Assembly (NCBI GenBank): GCA_910583525.1
Contig: CAJTXL010000018.1
Coordinates: forward strand, 1-63,604
DNA length: 63,604 nucleotides
Direction of reading: 5' to 3'
Source: an uncultured Muribaculaceae bacterium
GTDB lineage: Bacteria > Bacteroidota > Bacteroidia > Bacteroidales > Muribaculaceae
In this document: one piece after another, positions 43,347-52,800 of the stretch
Numbering within the stretch: position 1 is the first letter of the stretch
How the letters are laid out: the number at the start of each line of letters is the position of its first letter
Notes under the pieces: model-generated
Databases searched by the model: none
Told to the model about the DNA's origin: nothing
The model's input: only the letters and a program-made list of their open reading frames with translations
Made by a program: the position numbers and the translations under genes

Positions 43347-46300
43347 CGTGTGGTGGCGTGTTTCATCATTATTTCGACCTGCGGACGGTCGACTGAATAA
43401 TCGTCTTCGGGATGTACCCCGAGGATGTATCTGTTCCACCGTGCGCCTGCGGCCCAATAGGTGCCCTCTACGTCGTTGTCGGCGAGGTATGCGAGAAAAT
43501 TGTCGAGGCATTCGAGCCAACGTGGGTCATCGCCGGGCACGCCGTACTCGCCGAACATGCCGCGTTTGCCGTGTTTGCGGAGCCATTCGACAAAAGGCCT
43601 TGCGCGGTCGACGCCGATTGTGGGATATGCGCCCTCTTCTTCGTAGCTTTTGCGGTATATGCCCGAAGCGTCGTTGTCGAAGTAGCAATGTGCCTCGTAG
43701 ATGATGTTGTCGGACGGGTCTTTCAGATTTTCAAGGCCTTGGTTGATGTAGGGCCAGCGCTCGGCCGAGCTCCAAGTGTTGCCTGCGACCACTATTGCGG
43801 TGCGGCGGTCGATGGCGCGGATTGAGTCGATAGCAGTCTGTGCGATGTCGACCCACGGGCAGCTTTCGAGCATGTCGTGCGGTTCGTTGCACAGACCGTA
43901 GCCGTAAAGGCCCGGCTCGTCTTTCAGCTTACGGGCTATTTCGGCCCATGCCTGCGCGAAATGCGCCGGCTGTAGGGTGTCGCCTATGATGCGGTTCGCG
44001 CCCATGTATTTGCGCCGTCCGTAGTTGTGCATGTCGAGGAGTATCTTCATGCCGCGTGCGTCGGCCTGGCGGAGCAGGTAGCGGATATATTCGAGTTCGT
44101 CGGTGCTGAGCGGCCCGTTGACCTCGCGCTGCAACCGCTCCCATTTGAACGGCAGCCTTATGAGCATCATGTTTTTCGATGCCCAATAGTCGAGTTCGTC
44201 GGTCGTGGGGTAGTGGTAGTCTATGTTGAAGCGGCCTACGCCGTCCATCTTTTTATGGAAGAACTCGGCACCGGCAAGGTTTACGCCGAACGGACGGGCT
44301 GCCTCTGCCTTTGAGCTGAACTCGGCCAACTGCCATGCCGAAGGCTCGTCGGTAAGTTCATATTCAAGGACGGCACCGTTGGCGATTTCTTCATGTTTGA
44401 GCCATGAACGGCCGAGATTTTTGCCGTTGAGCGTCACCGAAGCGATGTACCGTGCGCCGGGACATGCCTTATTGGCTTTTACGATGATTTTCTTGCCGTT
44501 CTCCATTGTCAGACTCACGCTGTCGAAAGACGGCGGTATAAGATAATACAAGTCCTGACCGGCGTTGGGGAACAGACCTATGGATGTGAACACATACCAT
44601 GAACCCATCGCGCCGCTGTCTTCATTGTCGGGATAACCTTTCTCGATGCTGAACGAGCTGCGGCGGATTGCATCGACATAGTGTGCCGTAAGGTCGGGCC
44701 TGTCGCAATGATGGAAGATGAAAGGCGCAAGGAAGCCCGGTTCGTTCGACAGGTCGACGAGTTTGTTGTCGAAACCGTAACAGAGCCTGCGCACCATCTC
44801 GTCCTTGCCGCCGCAGAGGCTGATAAGATGTTCTGTCTGTGCCGGAGTGAACAAAGTGTAGCACCACGAGTTGCCCTCGTAGAAATAATCGACCCAAGGG
44901 CCGTAGACGTGTGCCGGGTCGAAATCGACCCAAGAGCCGTCGGCATTGCGCGGAGTAATGAAGCCTTTGAAGCCGTGGCTCTCTGTGGCCGGGTTGAACA
45001 TGTTCTCCCACCGACGTGAACGTTCGGCCATCCGTGCCGCCGTTGCAGTGTCCCCCATTATTGCGGCCACACGAGCGCAACAGTCATCGTTGTAGGCATA
45101 TTCCATGGTGTAGGAACACGACATCATCTTGCCTTCGCCCGGCACCCATCCGAGTTCGAGATATTCGGGGCATCGCGCATTGGCGGCATTGTGGCGCATT
45201 ACGCCGTATGCCTTGTCGCGGTCGAAGCCTTTCACGCCTTTGATTATTGCGTCGGCTATGACATTGTCGACATCGTCGCCGCCCTGCTTGTTGTCCCACT
45301 CCATCGAGGCTGTGAACGTCGGCGTGCATTTGCCGTGGTGCTCAAGGCGTTCGATGAACGAGTTCACCGTCTTTGCCACGAAGCTCTCTTCGAGCAGGGT
45401 GAGCAGAGGGTAGCATGTGCGCCAGGTGTCCCATATGCAGAAGTGGTCGTCGATATGGGCCTGTCGGCTCTGCCAATGCGGATTGTCGCCCGAGCGGTCA
45501 CGAGGCATCACCAAAGAGTGGTAGAGGGCGGTGTAGAACAGCTTTTTGTCGTTTTCGTCGCCGGTAACACTTATCCGGCCGAGAGCCTTGTTCCATTCGT
45601 CGCGTGCGGTATCGCTTATCTGCGAAACGTCGCGGCGGTCGATTTCGGTGTAGCGGTAGCGGCCTGCGTCGCGGACACTGCGCAACGAAATGCCGACAGA
45701 GGCGTTTACGACCGTTTTGTTGAGGTCGATACGTGCATACAGCTCTTTTTTGCCCCGGTTTACGATTTTGACTTTTGCGTCGGGGTCGTCGAGCACCATC
45801 GAAAAGAAAACTTTGTAAGGCTCTTCGCTGCCGAAGCCTCCGGCATATTCGCCCCAGCCCGACAGAGTGCCCGTTGCCGGGTCGTAGTCGATTTCGCCGC
45901 CGTTGAATGTGCCCTTCACTATCGGCACTATGTGCTGCGGTATGCTGTGGCGCATGTCGAGCAGAAGAGTTTTCTGCTTGTGTTCGGGATAGGTGAAACG
46001 GTAAGCCACGGCGTGGTGCGTGGGGGCCATCTCTGCGGTTATTCCGTAGCGGTCGAGGTGCACCTTATAATAATAGGGGCTTGCCGTTTCGGCCGATTTG
46101 GGTGAGTCGTGCCCGTCTTCCTTTGCTGAGAAGCGTGTCTGTGGCGAGAGAAACACCTGTCCGTATCTCGACCACCCGATGCCCGACACATGAAGTTGCC
46201 CGAAGCCGCGGATGAGGTCGTGTTCGTCATATCCGTTCTGTCCGCCTGCCGGTGTCTGAGGCGAGGGGTTGACAGAACCGTGTGGCACTTGCGGCCCTAT

Positions 46301-46423
46301 TACGCAGTTGCTGTTTCCGCGTACGCCCATATATAAATCGACCATGTCGGCCGGTGTTTTCTCTGCGGCAGCCGTTAGCGATGCCGCTGTAAGAAACGCG
46401 AGCAATAAGGAGTGTTTTATCAT
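43343..46423 (-). CDS. Fusion of GH92 alpha-mannosidase and GH5 glycanase
   Basis: This 1026-residue exported protein starts with a signal peptide (HSLLLAFLTAASLTAAA). Residues about 20-700 form a GH92 calcium-dependent exo-alpha-mannosidase (GSVNPSPQTPAGGQNGYD, GNSWCYTLFTP, DNEDSGAMGSWYVFTSIG). Residues about 710-1026 form a GH5 domain with acid/base Glu near 847 (GLCNEPHD) and nucleophile Glu near 957 (GMFGEYGVPGDD). GH92 would remove alpha-linked mannose branches and GH5 would cleave the beta-glucan or beta-mannan backbone. The frame is continuous, so this is a true fusion as read. It is coupled to GH88 upstream and the FAD enzyme downstream by ATGA overlaps. Confidence 0.9.
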   Translation of the reverse strand: MIKHSLLLAFLTAASLTAAAEKTPADMVDLYMGVRGNSNCVIGPQVPHGSVNPSPQTPAGGQNGYDEHDLIRGFGQLHVSGIGWSRYGQVFLSPQTRFSAKEDGHDSPKSAETASPYYYKVHLDRYGITAEMAPTHHAVAYRFTYPEHKQKTLLLDMRHSIPQHIVPIVKGTFNGGEIDYDPATGTLSGWGEYAGGFGSEEPYKVFFSMVLDDPDAKVKIVNRGKKELYARIDLNKTVVNASVGISLRSVRDAGRYRYTEIDRRDVSQISDTARDEWNKALGRISVTGDENDKKLFYTALYHSLVMPRDRSGDNPHWQSRQAHIDDHFCIWDTWRTCYPLLTLLEESFVAKTVNSFIERLEHHGKCTPTFTASMEWDNKQGGDDVDNVIADAIIKGVKGFDRDKAYGVMRHNAANARCPEYLELGWVPGEGKMMSCSYTMEYAYNDDCCARVAAIMGDTATAARMAERSRRWENMFNPATESHGFKGFITPRNADGSWVDFDPAHVYGPWVDYFYEGNSWCYTLFTPAQTEHLISLCGGKDEMVRRLCYGFDNKLVDLSNEPGFLAPFIFHHCDRPDLTAHYVDAIRRSSFSIEKGYPDNEDSGAMGSWYVFTSIGLFPNAGQDLYYLIPPSFDSVSLTMENGKKIIVKANKACPGARYIASVTLNGKNLGRSWLKHEEIANGAVLEYELTDEPSAWQLAEFSSKAEAARPFGVNLAGAEFFHKKMDGVGRFNIDYHYPTTDELDYWASKNMMLIRLPFKWERLQREVNGPLSTDELEYIRYLLRQADARGMKILLDMHNYGRRKYMGANRIIGDTLQPAHFAQAWAEIARKLKDEPGLYGYGLCNEPHDMLESCPWVDIAQTAIDSIRAIDRRTAIVVAGNTWSSAERWPYINQGLENLKDPSDNIIYEAHCYFDNDASGIYRKSYEEEGAYPTIGVDRARPFVEWLRKHGKRGMFGEYGVPGDDPRWLECLDNFLAYLADNDVEGTYWAAGARWNRYILGVHPEDDYSVDRPQVEIMMKHATTR

Positions 46424-47640
46424 AGTCGGTCAATTTTGCTGAAATAGTCGCGGTAGCGCGTCAGTGCTTCGATATAGTAGTAGTCGGCATAGTTGATGGA
46501 TGCGTCGACTTCGTATCCGGCCGGCAGATTGCCTGTCGAGTGCAACAGGAAAGCAGAGTTTTGCTTGCGGCTCTGATAGTCGGGCGACGAAAGGCTGTGC
46601 AGCATTTTCTCGGATGCCTTGATGTATTTTTTCGCCATTTCGGGCTTGTCTTCGAGCTGGGCCAATTCGAGCAATGCCGACGCCACGATGGCAGCAGCCG
46701 AGGCGTCGCGCTCGGCATTCGGAATGGCCGGGTCGTCGAAATCCCAATATGGAACGTAATCATCTGGAAGCCTCGAAAGGTATGCCTCGGTTATCTTTTC
46801 GGCGAAGCGCAGAAAGGTTTTGTCGCCGGTTTCGCGGTAGACGGTCGTGAAGCCGTATATGCCCCATGCCTGGCCGCGCGACCAAAAGCTGTTGTCGTTG
46901 AGTCCCTGGTTGGTGCATCCGCGTATGAAATCGCCCGAAATGCTGTCGTACAGAGCCACGTGGTAGCTCGTGTAGTCGTCGCGGAATTGGTTCTTCATGG
47001 TGCGCCGAGCGTGCGACACAGCCATCTCCCGGTATTTTTCAGAGCCGCCGTTCTTTGATGCGAAGAAGAGCAGCTGCAGGTTCATCATGTTGTCCATGAT
47101 GGTGTTGTGCGGCCATCCGTTGTCGCTTACGGCATGCGGCCACGAAAGTATGGTGCCGACTTTAGGGTTGTAGAGCTTCGCGAGTTTGGCGGCTCCTTCG
47201 AGCATGATGTCGCGATATTCGGCACGGCCGGTGTTTGCATAGGCATGGCCGAAGCTGCATATCAGCTGAAAGCCTATGTCGTGGTCGGGCTGGTGCTTTT
47301 TTGCCACGAGTGGGCGTTGGCGTTCGGTGTATGCCAAGGCCTGTAGTTTGTCGGTCAGTTTGCCCGTGTTTTCGTAGTTGTACCACAATATGCCCGGCCA
47401 GAAACCGCTCGTCCAGTCGAAAGCGTTTGTCGTGTGCCAGCTGCATTTGTCGATGTCGATGCTACGGGGCAGCACGCTGTCGTTTGGCAGCGTTTCGAAA
47501 GTGCGTTCGATTTGCCTGTTGCAGTATTCAAGCTGTTTCTCGGCCCATTTCACCTGTTTTTTCTTGGCGAGCAGTTCGCAGGGTGTGGCTGTAAGCACAA
47601 CGGTGAGGGCGGCGAGTATTACGGCTCTGTAAAATCTCAT
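46420..47640 (-). CDS. GH88 unsaturated glucuronyl hydrolase
   Basis: This 406-residue exported enzyme has a signal peptide at about residues 1-25 and an alpha/alpha-barrel GH88 domain. Supporting blocks are NAFDWTSGFWPGILWY, QPDHDIGFQ, SWPHAVSDNGWPHNTIMDN with an active-site Asp near 182, the substrate region FWSRGQAWGIYGF, and DASAAAIVASALLEL with the second Asp near 312. GH88 hydrates the 4,5-double bond of the uronic acid made by a lyase and releases it. It therefore acts after the PL8 enzyme encoded just upstream. Confidence 0.9.
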   Translation of the reverse strand: MRFYRAVILAALTVVLTATPCELLAKKKQVKWAEKQLEYCNRQIERTFETLPNDSVLPRSIDIDKCSWHTTNAFDWTSGFWPGILWYNYENTGKLTDKLQALAYTERQRPLVAKKHQPDHDIGFQLICSFGHAYANTGRAEYRDIMLEGAAKLAKLYNPKVGTILSWPHAVSDNGWPHNTIMDNMMNLQLLFFASKNGGSEKYREMAVSHARRTMKNQFRDDYTSYHVALYDSISGDFIRGCTNQGLNDNSFWSRGQAWGIYGFTTVYRETGDKTFLRFAEKITEAYLSRLPDDYVPYWDFDDPAIPNAERDASAAAIVASALLELAQLEDKPEMAKKYIKASEKMLHSLSSPDYQSRKQNSAFLLHSTGNLPAGYEVDASINYADYYYIEALTRYRDYFSKIDRL

Positions 47641-47716
47641 AAAAGGTGTGCGTGTTACGTTTCCGGTTATTGTGGTGCTAAATTACTTTGAAGCGTGTAG
47701 CTGCGGTGTCATAAAA

Positions 47717-49780
47717 CTATATTCCGATGCAAGAATATGGTACTTCTACGGTAGTACCTGCACGCAGATTGGTCGGTAGGAGCACTTCGTGCTTTCCGCG
47801 CGGTGTCGTCACTGTGACGAGATGGTGGCGCCGCGACGGGTCGGCGAGATAGAGATGTCCTTGACGCAGCATGAGCATGCACGGACGGTCGACGGCGAAG
47901 CGTCCGGCCGAGGTGGTGATTTCGCCTTTTTCGTAGAATATCATGTAGGCGACGGCGCCGTCGTTGCTTTCGACAGCCTGCAGCCCGTTGCCGTTGGCGA
48001 TGATTTTGAACCATTGTTCGGGGGCTTTGTCGCCGCAGCCCGGAGCGACGGAGTAGGCGTATGTGCCGTTCGTCGGTTTTATGCCGTGCATGAGCGTGAG
48101 GCTGAATATGTCGCCTTCGCTTGTGTTGTCGGCATAGTCGACCTTGTCGACGCAGTTGCGCCAGCTGCCGTGGCGGTGTGCCGTAGATGCGTCGAAGTCG
48201 CCGTCGATGATATGGTAGCAGTTTCCGGCGTGGAAAACGCGGCTTCCGTCGCGACGCACGGGTGTGGCGGCATAGCATTGTTCTACGGTGGTGACTATGC
48301 TGTCGGGAATGTCAGAGCGGATGTCGCTGCCGAGGCACACGTAGCCCTCGTCGAAGAAGAACCAGCCTTTGCGGGCTTTCAGTCCTGTCTGACCGCTGAT
48401 GAAGTCGAAGCCGACGGCACCGTAGAGGCTGTCGCACACGGCTCCGGCAAAGACTGTCGGGTCGTCGAGTACCTGGAGCGGCCCCCAGTCGTCCGGCTGT
48501 CCGTATGGCAGCAGAGGAGTGGTCGCCCCGGGTATTTTACGGAAATCGTAGAGCGGCCAGATGTCGGCATATTCGCGGCCTGTGACAGACAGCATGCAGG
48601 CACCGTCGCCGCGGAAGTGGTTGCGCAGACCTTCGCTGTTGTGGGCGGCTTCTTGGTTGGCGTTGCGGACCGAGTGGATGCGCACGGCGGTCTGGAATGT
48701 GGGGCGTCCGAAGACGAAATAGTCGGATTGCCAAAAATGGTGCGCGTACGAGCCTGAGAATTCGGCATTTCCGTCGAAGATGTCGGCGGCATTTTGCAGT
48801 TCATTTAGTCGATAGCCGCCGGAGACTGCCGCAAGACGTTTAACCAGACGCGACGTTACTGCGCCTTCGCCCGGGCGCGACAGCTCGCGGTTCATTATGG
48901 ATGGTTCGGCGTAGCGTCCGCGCACAAGGTGTCGGCAGACGGCGTCGAGATAGTAGTCGATTACAAAATTGATGCCTTCGGGAGCGAAACGGCATTCAGT
49001 GTCGGCGAGGAGCGCAGCCCAATAAGAGTAGTACTCGGGCAGTTCCATGCCGTAGGTGAGGGTGGAGTTTACTCTGTCGCCACGGTGGTGGAATGTCATG
49101 TCGGCCTGTACGCCTCGTCCGGCCGGATGCCAGGAGTTGCGCACTGCCGGGCCGCCGGCGGCATCGAGCATTATTTCTTCGAGGGGCGCGATGCGCGCTT
49201 CGGCCTCGATTTTTTTGAACAGTTTGGCGGCTTCGGCATAGTCGTGCCGCCAAATGAGTACTTTAGCGTGGTTGCTGATAACCTGAATCCGGTCGCCGCC
49301 CGGTCGTGCCGGGTGGTCTTCGGAGTCTATTATGTCGAGCGAGCGGCTTATTTTCTGTCGGAGTTCAGCCGGAATGTCGCTGTCGAGGATGTATGCGAGG
49401 GAGAGCATGCGGCGAGGTACGCCGATTTTCTGATACCACCAGTTGTCGTTGCGGTAGCCGGTGTCGAACCAGTGCTTCAGGGCAAGGACGGCTTTGTCGA
49501 GCATCTGCCTGTCTTTCTTCGGCGCCTGTTCGTAAGCGAGTGCCATGTCGACTATTCTGTCGAGGTGATATTCGAGCTGCCATAGCGAGCGCGAGCCGTC
49601 GGTATAGTCGATGTCGGGCCAGCGGCCGTCTTTGCCGAGGCTCTTTTTCCATTTTTCGGCGTCGCCTTTGGGTGCTGCCGAAAGATACTCGGCGCGTACT
49701 TTTTCGCGTACGTCATCCATTTGAGCCAATGCACAGGAAAGTGCGAGCAGACATATGAGCAGGGCGGATAACCTTTTCAT
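47717..49780 (-). CDS. PL8 polysaccharide lyase
   Basis: This 687-residue exported lyase has a signal peptide (LSALLICLLALSCALAQ), an alpha/alpha toroid (25-330) and beta-sandwich domains (330-687). The PL8 catalytic set is visible: Asn in GYRNDNWWYQKIG near 112, and His and Tyr in FHHRGDRVNSTLTYGMELP near 230-243, with Arg and Glu in IMNRELSRPGEG. GLRNHFRGDGACML is also typical. PL8 includes xanthan, hyaluronan and chondroitin AC lyases. The neighbouring GH5 and GH92 favour a xanthan-like substrate. It lies 88 bases after the GH5 gene, beyond a hairpin. Confidence 0.88.
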   Translation of the reverse strand: MKRLSALLICLLALSCALAQMDDVREKVRAEYLSAAPKGDAEKWKKSLGKDGRWPDIDYTDGSRSLWQLEYHLDRIVDMALAYEQAPKKDRQMLDKAVLALKHWFDTGYRNDNWWYQKIGVPRRMLSLAYILDSDIPAELRQKISRSLDIIDSEDHPARPGGDRIQVISNHAKVLIWRHDYAEAAKLFKKIEAEARIAPLEEIMLDAAGGPAVRNSWHPAGRGVQADMTFHHRGDRVNSTLTYGMELPEYYSYWAALLADTECRFAPEGINFVIDYYLDAVCRHLVRGRYAEPSIMNRELSRPGEGAVTSRLVKRLAAVSGGYRLNELQNAADIFDGNAEFSGSYAHHFWQSDYFVFGRPTFQTAVRIHSVRNANQEAAHNSEGLRNHFRGDGACMLSVTGREYADIWPLYDFRKIPGATTPLLPYGQPDDWGPLQVLDDPTVFAGAVCDSLYGAVGFDFISGQTGLKARKGWFFFDEGYVCLGSDIRSDIPDSIVTTVEQCYAATPVRRDGSRVFHAGNCYHIIDGDFDASTAHRHGSWRNCVDKVDYADNTSEGDIFSLTLMHGIKPTNGTYAYSVAPGCGDKAPEQWFKIIANGNGLQAVESNDGAVAYMIFYEKGEITTSAGRFAVDRPCMLMLRQGHLYLADPSRRHHLVTVTTPRGKHEVLLPTNLRAGTTVEVPYSCIGI

Positions 49781-49799
49781 GGCGGTTTAGGATATGGTA

Positions 49800-49812
49800 T
49801 AAGGTTCGTTTT
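49800..49812 (-). promoter_or_regulatory. 13-base leader motif, copy 1 (before PL8)
   Basis: Read on the minus strand, AAAACGAACCTTA lies 20-32 bases before the PL8 start codon. An identical copy precedes the GH5 gene at 53275-53287. Its role is unknown; it could be a promoter element, an RNA-processing site or a translation-control site. Confidence 0.4.
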
Positions 49813-49823
49813 TTTGAAATATA

Positions 49824-49853
49824 GGGGGCGTCGGGTATTTCGCCGACGCCCCC
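49824..49853 (-). terminator. GC-rich hairpin between GH5 and PL8 genes
   Basis: The 11-bp perfect stem GGGGGCGTCGG/CCGACGCCCCC (49824-49834, 49843-49853) lies 16 bases past the GH5 stop. The minus side lacks an immediate T-run, so it may attenuate or stabilise the mRNA and not stop transcription fully. Confidence 0.6.
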
Positions 49854-49868
49854 GATGTGGTTTATCTG

Positions 49869-52800
49869 TTATTTCTGGAGATATTTGCGGCCGTTGCGGA
49901 TTACGAAGCCTTTGTAGTTTTCATCGACTTCGATACCCATGAGGTTATAGGTGCGGCCGTCGCCTTCGGTGGCAGGTGCAACCGAAACGCCTTCTACACC
50001 GCTGCCTTTAGCCCAATCGGTGAAGTATTTGCTGAGCACTTCTTTCATGGTAGTTTTCTCTACGGCGTAGTTACCGTGATAGGCGCTCTTGTCGGGCTGT
50101 ACGGAGAGCGAGTTGCTTTCGTACATAGCTCCGGCACACCAGTATGTGGCGCATACCTGATATTCGCGGAAGAGGTCGAGTGCTCCGTCGAGGAGGTCGA
50201 GGTATCGCGGGTCGCCTGTGCTGTGTTCGGGGTAAGGAACTCCGAATTCGCCTATGAGACCTTTTGCGCCGTTGGTCTTGCACCATTCGAGGAAAGGCAG
50301 GAAGCGTTTGCGGTAGTCGACGTCAGAGTAGGCTTTCTGATATGTGCCCGAGTTGTCGGCATCGAAGTAGCCGTGAGCCTGGAACACTATCTTGTTCTGG
50401 GGGTCTTTGAGTTTAGCCAAGAGCCACGGGCTGTTCTGCTTGTAGCTCCAAGCCACTTCGGTAGAGTATTCGGGGTACTGCTTGTCGGAGCGGTCGCCGT
50501 AAATCCATTCGTAGGCCGATGCCCAGTTTGTGCCTTCGACTATGATTTGTGCGTTGGTGTCGACCTTGCGGATTTCGTCGATGGCAGCTTGGTAGGCTTC
50601 GAGAAGCACTTGTGCCGTTACTTTAGGTTCGTTCTGCAAGTCGTAGCCCCAAATGTTCTTGTAGTCTTTGAACTCGTTGGCGATAGCGCCCCACATCTTG
50701 GCAAAGCGTTCGATGGTGTATTCGCCTTCGCCGATTTTGTATTGTGTGCCGTCGATGGTGCGCTCTGCATAGTCGTGGGCGTCGAGGAATACCCATATGC
50801 CCATGCGTTCGGCTTCGGCCACTACGGCTTTCATTGCGGCAACGTCGCTCTTGGAGCCGTTGGCATAGTCGGGTTCGGGATTTTTGATGTCTTCGATGAA
50901 ACGGGCTGCGCGGAAAGGCAGGCGGATGAGTTTGACTTTATGATAGTTGAAATAAGCGAGGTCGTCGAGACGCGGATACATGTAGTCGTAGCCGAAAGTG
51001 CCGGGTACTTTGCCGCCTGATGCCGACGAAAGGTTCACGCCAAGCATGGGGGTGTCCATCGGAGGCAGTTCGTGTGCCGTCCAATCGCGCAGGTCGGGAA
51101 GTTTGGGACCACCCGGGCCGCCTTCGCCTGGCTTACCCCAGAAGTATACATTATCGGCATAGAGGGTTTTGCCCGAGCCGCCTTTGCGCAGGCGCAGTAC
51201 GGCCATCTGGGTTTCAAAGTCGAAGTTGAGGAAGTTGGTCAGAGGAATGTCGAAAGAAGTCCATTTGCCGGGCTGCAGTTCGCGGTAGTATGGCTGGTCA
51301 TCTTTGGTTTCATAGGCTGAGCCGTCGGCGGCATTCCAGTTTTGGAAGCCCACGTTGATAGATGCTACAGCATCGTCGGCAGGTGTGTAGAAGTCGAAGT
51401 GCACATATCCCTTGTCGGAAACGTCGCGTTGGCCGAGGTTTACGGGAACCCAATTGAAGTTGGTGATGCGGCATATCTGCTGGCCTTCTGCCTGGTCGAG
51501 GATTTCGACTTTGCCTTCGCCGTAAGTCGCTACTTCGAATTTGCCGAACAGGTTAGGATATGCGTCGGAGAAGAAAGCTTTGACATCGGAAGCGTCGGTG
51601 GTCGGCACCGGTGCGACCGGCGGCAGTCCGGGCATGGGCGGATTTACGTTGCCATCTTTCCATCCGGCATCTGTCGTGCCTTTGGCACCTTCGTCGGTGC
51701 AGAAATAGATGTTGTCGATGGCAATGGAGCCTGTTCCGCTATGTTTGAGACGTATTTCGTTGATGGCCGAAGCATCGAGACCCTTGGCGGTGAAGTCGGC
51801 AAGTTTGATGTTGAGGCTCGTCCACATGCCTTTTGTCAGTTCGGGGCTGCCGGTGTAGAACGAGGTGTTGCCGTTTACGAGAACGGGCTGTACGGAGGCG
51901 CATGCGTCGCTGCCGTCGGGTGTGGCTACGTCGATGTGCAGGAATGTCATGTCGGAAGCGTCGATGCTGCCTACGCCGAGTTTAATCCAATTGTAGCCGG
52001 TAATCATTATAGCCTTGTCGGTATCTGATGTAGATACTTCTTCGAAAGTCAGGCCGCTGTTGCCGCCTTCATTCGTCATTGTGCATACGGGGGTATAAGC
52101 GTCACTGTATATCGATTTGACGCTTGCCGCGCTGTTGGTCGGCACGGGCGCCGGTTTCAGCGTCGGAGCTGGCGGCTCCGGCCCTACTATGGCATTTTCG
52201 GAATAGAAATATACGTTGTCGAGGTATACGATGCCTGTCTTTCCAGCCGGGTCCTTGAAGGTGATGTTGTTCACCGCCGAAAGTCCTACATTCTGGAAAT
52301 CCTGCATTTTAAGGTCGACGCTTACCCATTGTCCGGCCTTGAGCGTCTGTTTTCCGCTGTAAGCCTCTTTCTTTGCTGCGACATTGTACATGCCGGGCTG
52401 TATGGCTGTGGTGACATTGTTCTGCGGAACGTAGACATCGAAGTGCACGCGGTCGAGGTTTGAGAGGTCGACGGTGGTAGTGCCGGCCACTTCACCGAGT
52501 GCGAAATGCGCCCATCGGAAGTCGCGAACTTCGAGCACATGCTCTCCCGGTGCTATTTCTTTCGATGTGATTTGACAGCCGTTGTTGTTGTATCCGTCGA
52601 AATTGAAATAGCTGTCGTATGCGTCGCTGTAGCACGAACGCACTTTCGAAGCGTCGATAGTAGGCTTAGGAGCTGGAAGAGTCGGTGTCGTGTTCTCCGG
52701 CGCTTTGGTAGTGTAGAAATACACATTGTCCATATAGAAGGTGTTGCCCGGAGTCTTTGTCATTGTCATGCGGAACACCTGGGTGTTCGAAAAGTCGTAT

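Noticed and set aside
45191..46105. Plus-strand frame opposite GH92, and the similar frame at 47789-48757 opposite PL8
   Set aside because: Antisense shadows of conserved enzymes; no start context or family.
46420..49780. Hyaluronan or chondroitin utilisation locus
   Set aside because: PL8 plus GH88 alone would fit, but no sulfatases are present and the GH92 and two GH5 domains in the same operon point to a mannose-branched glucan. Kept as the main alternative.
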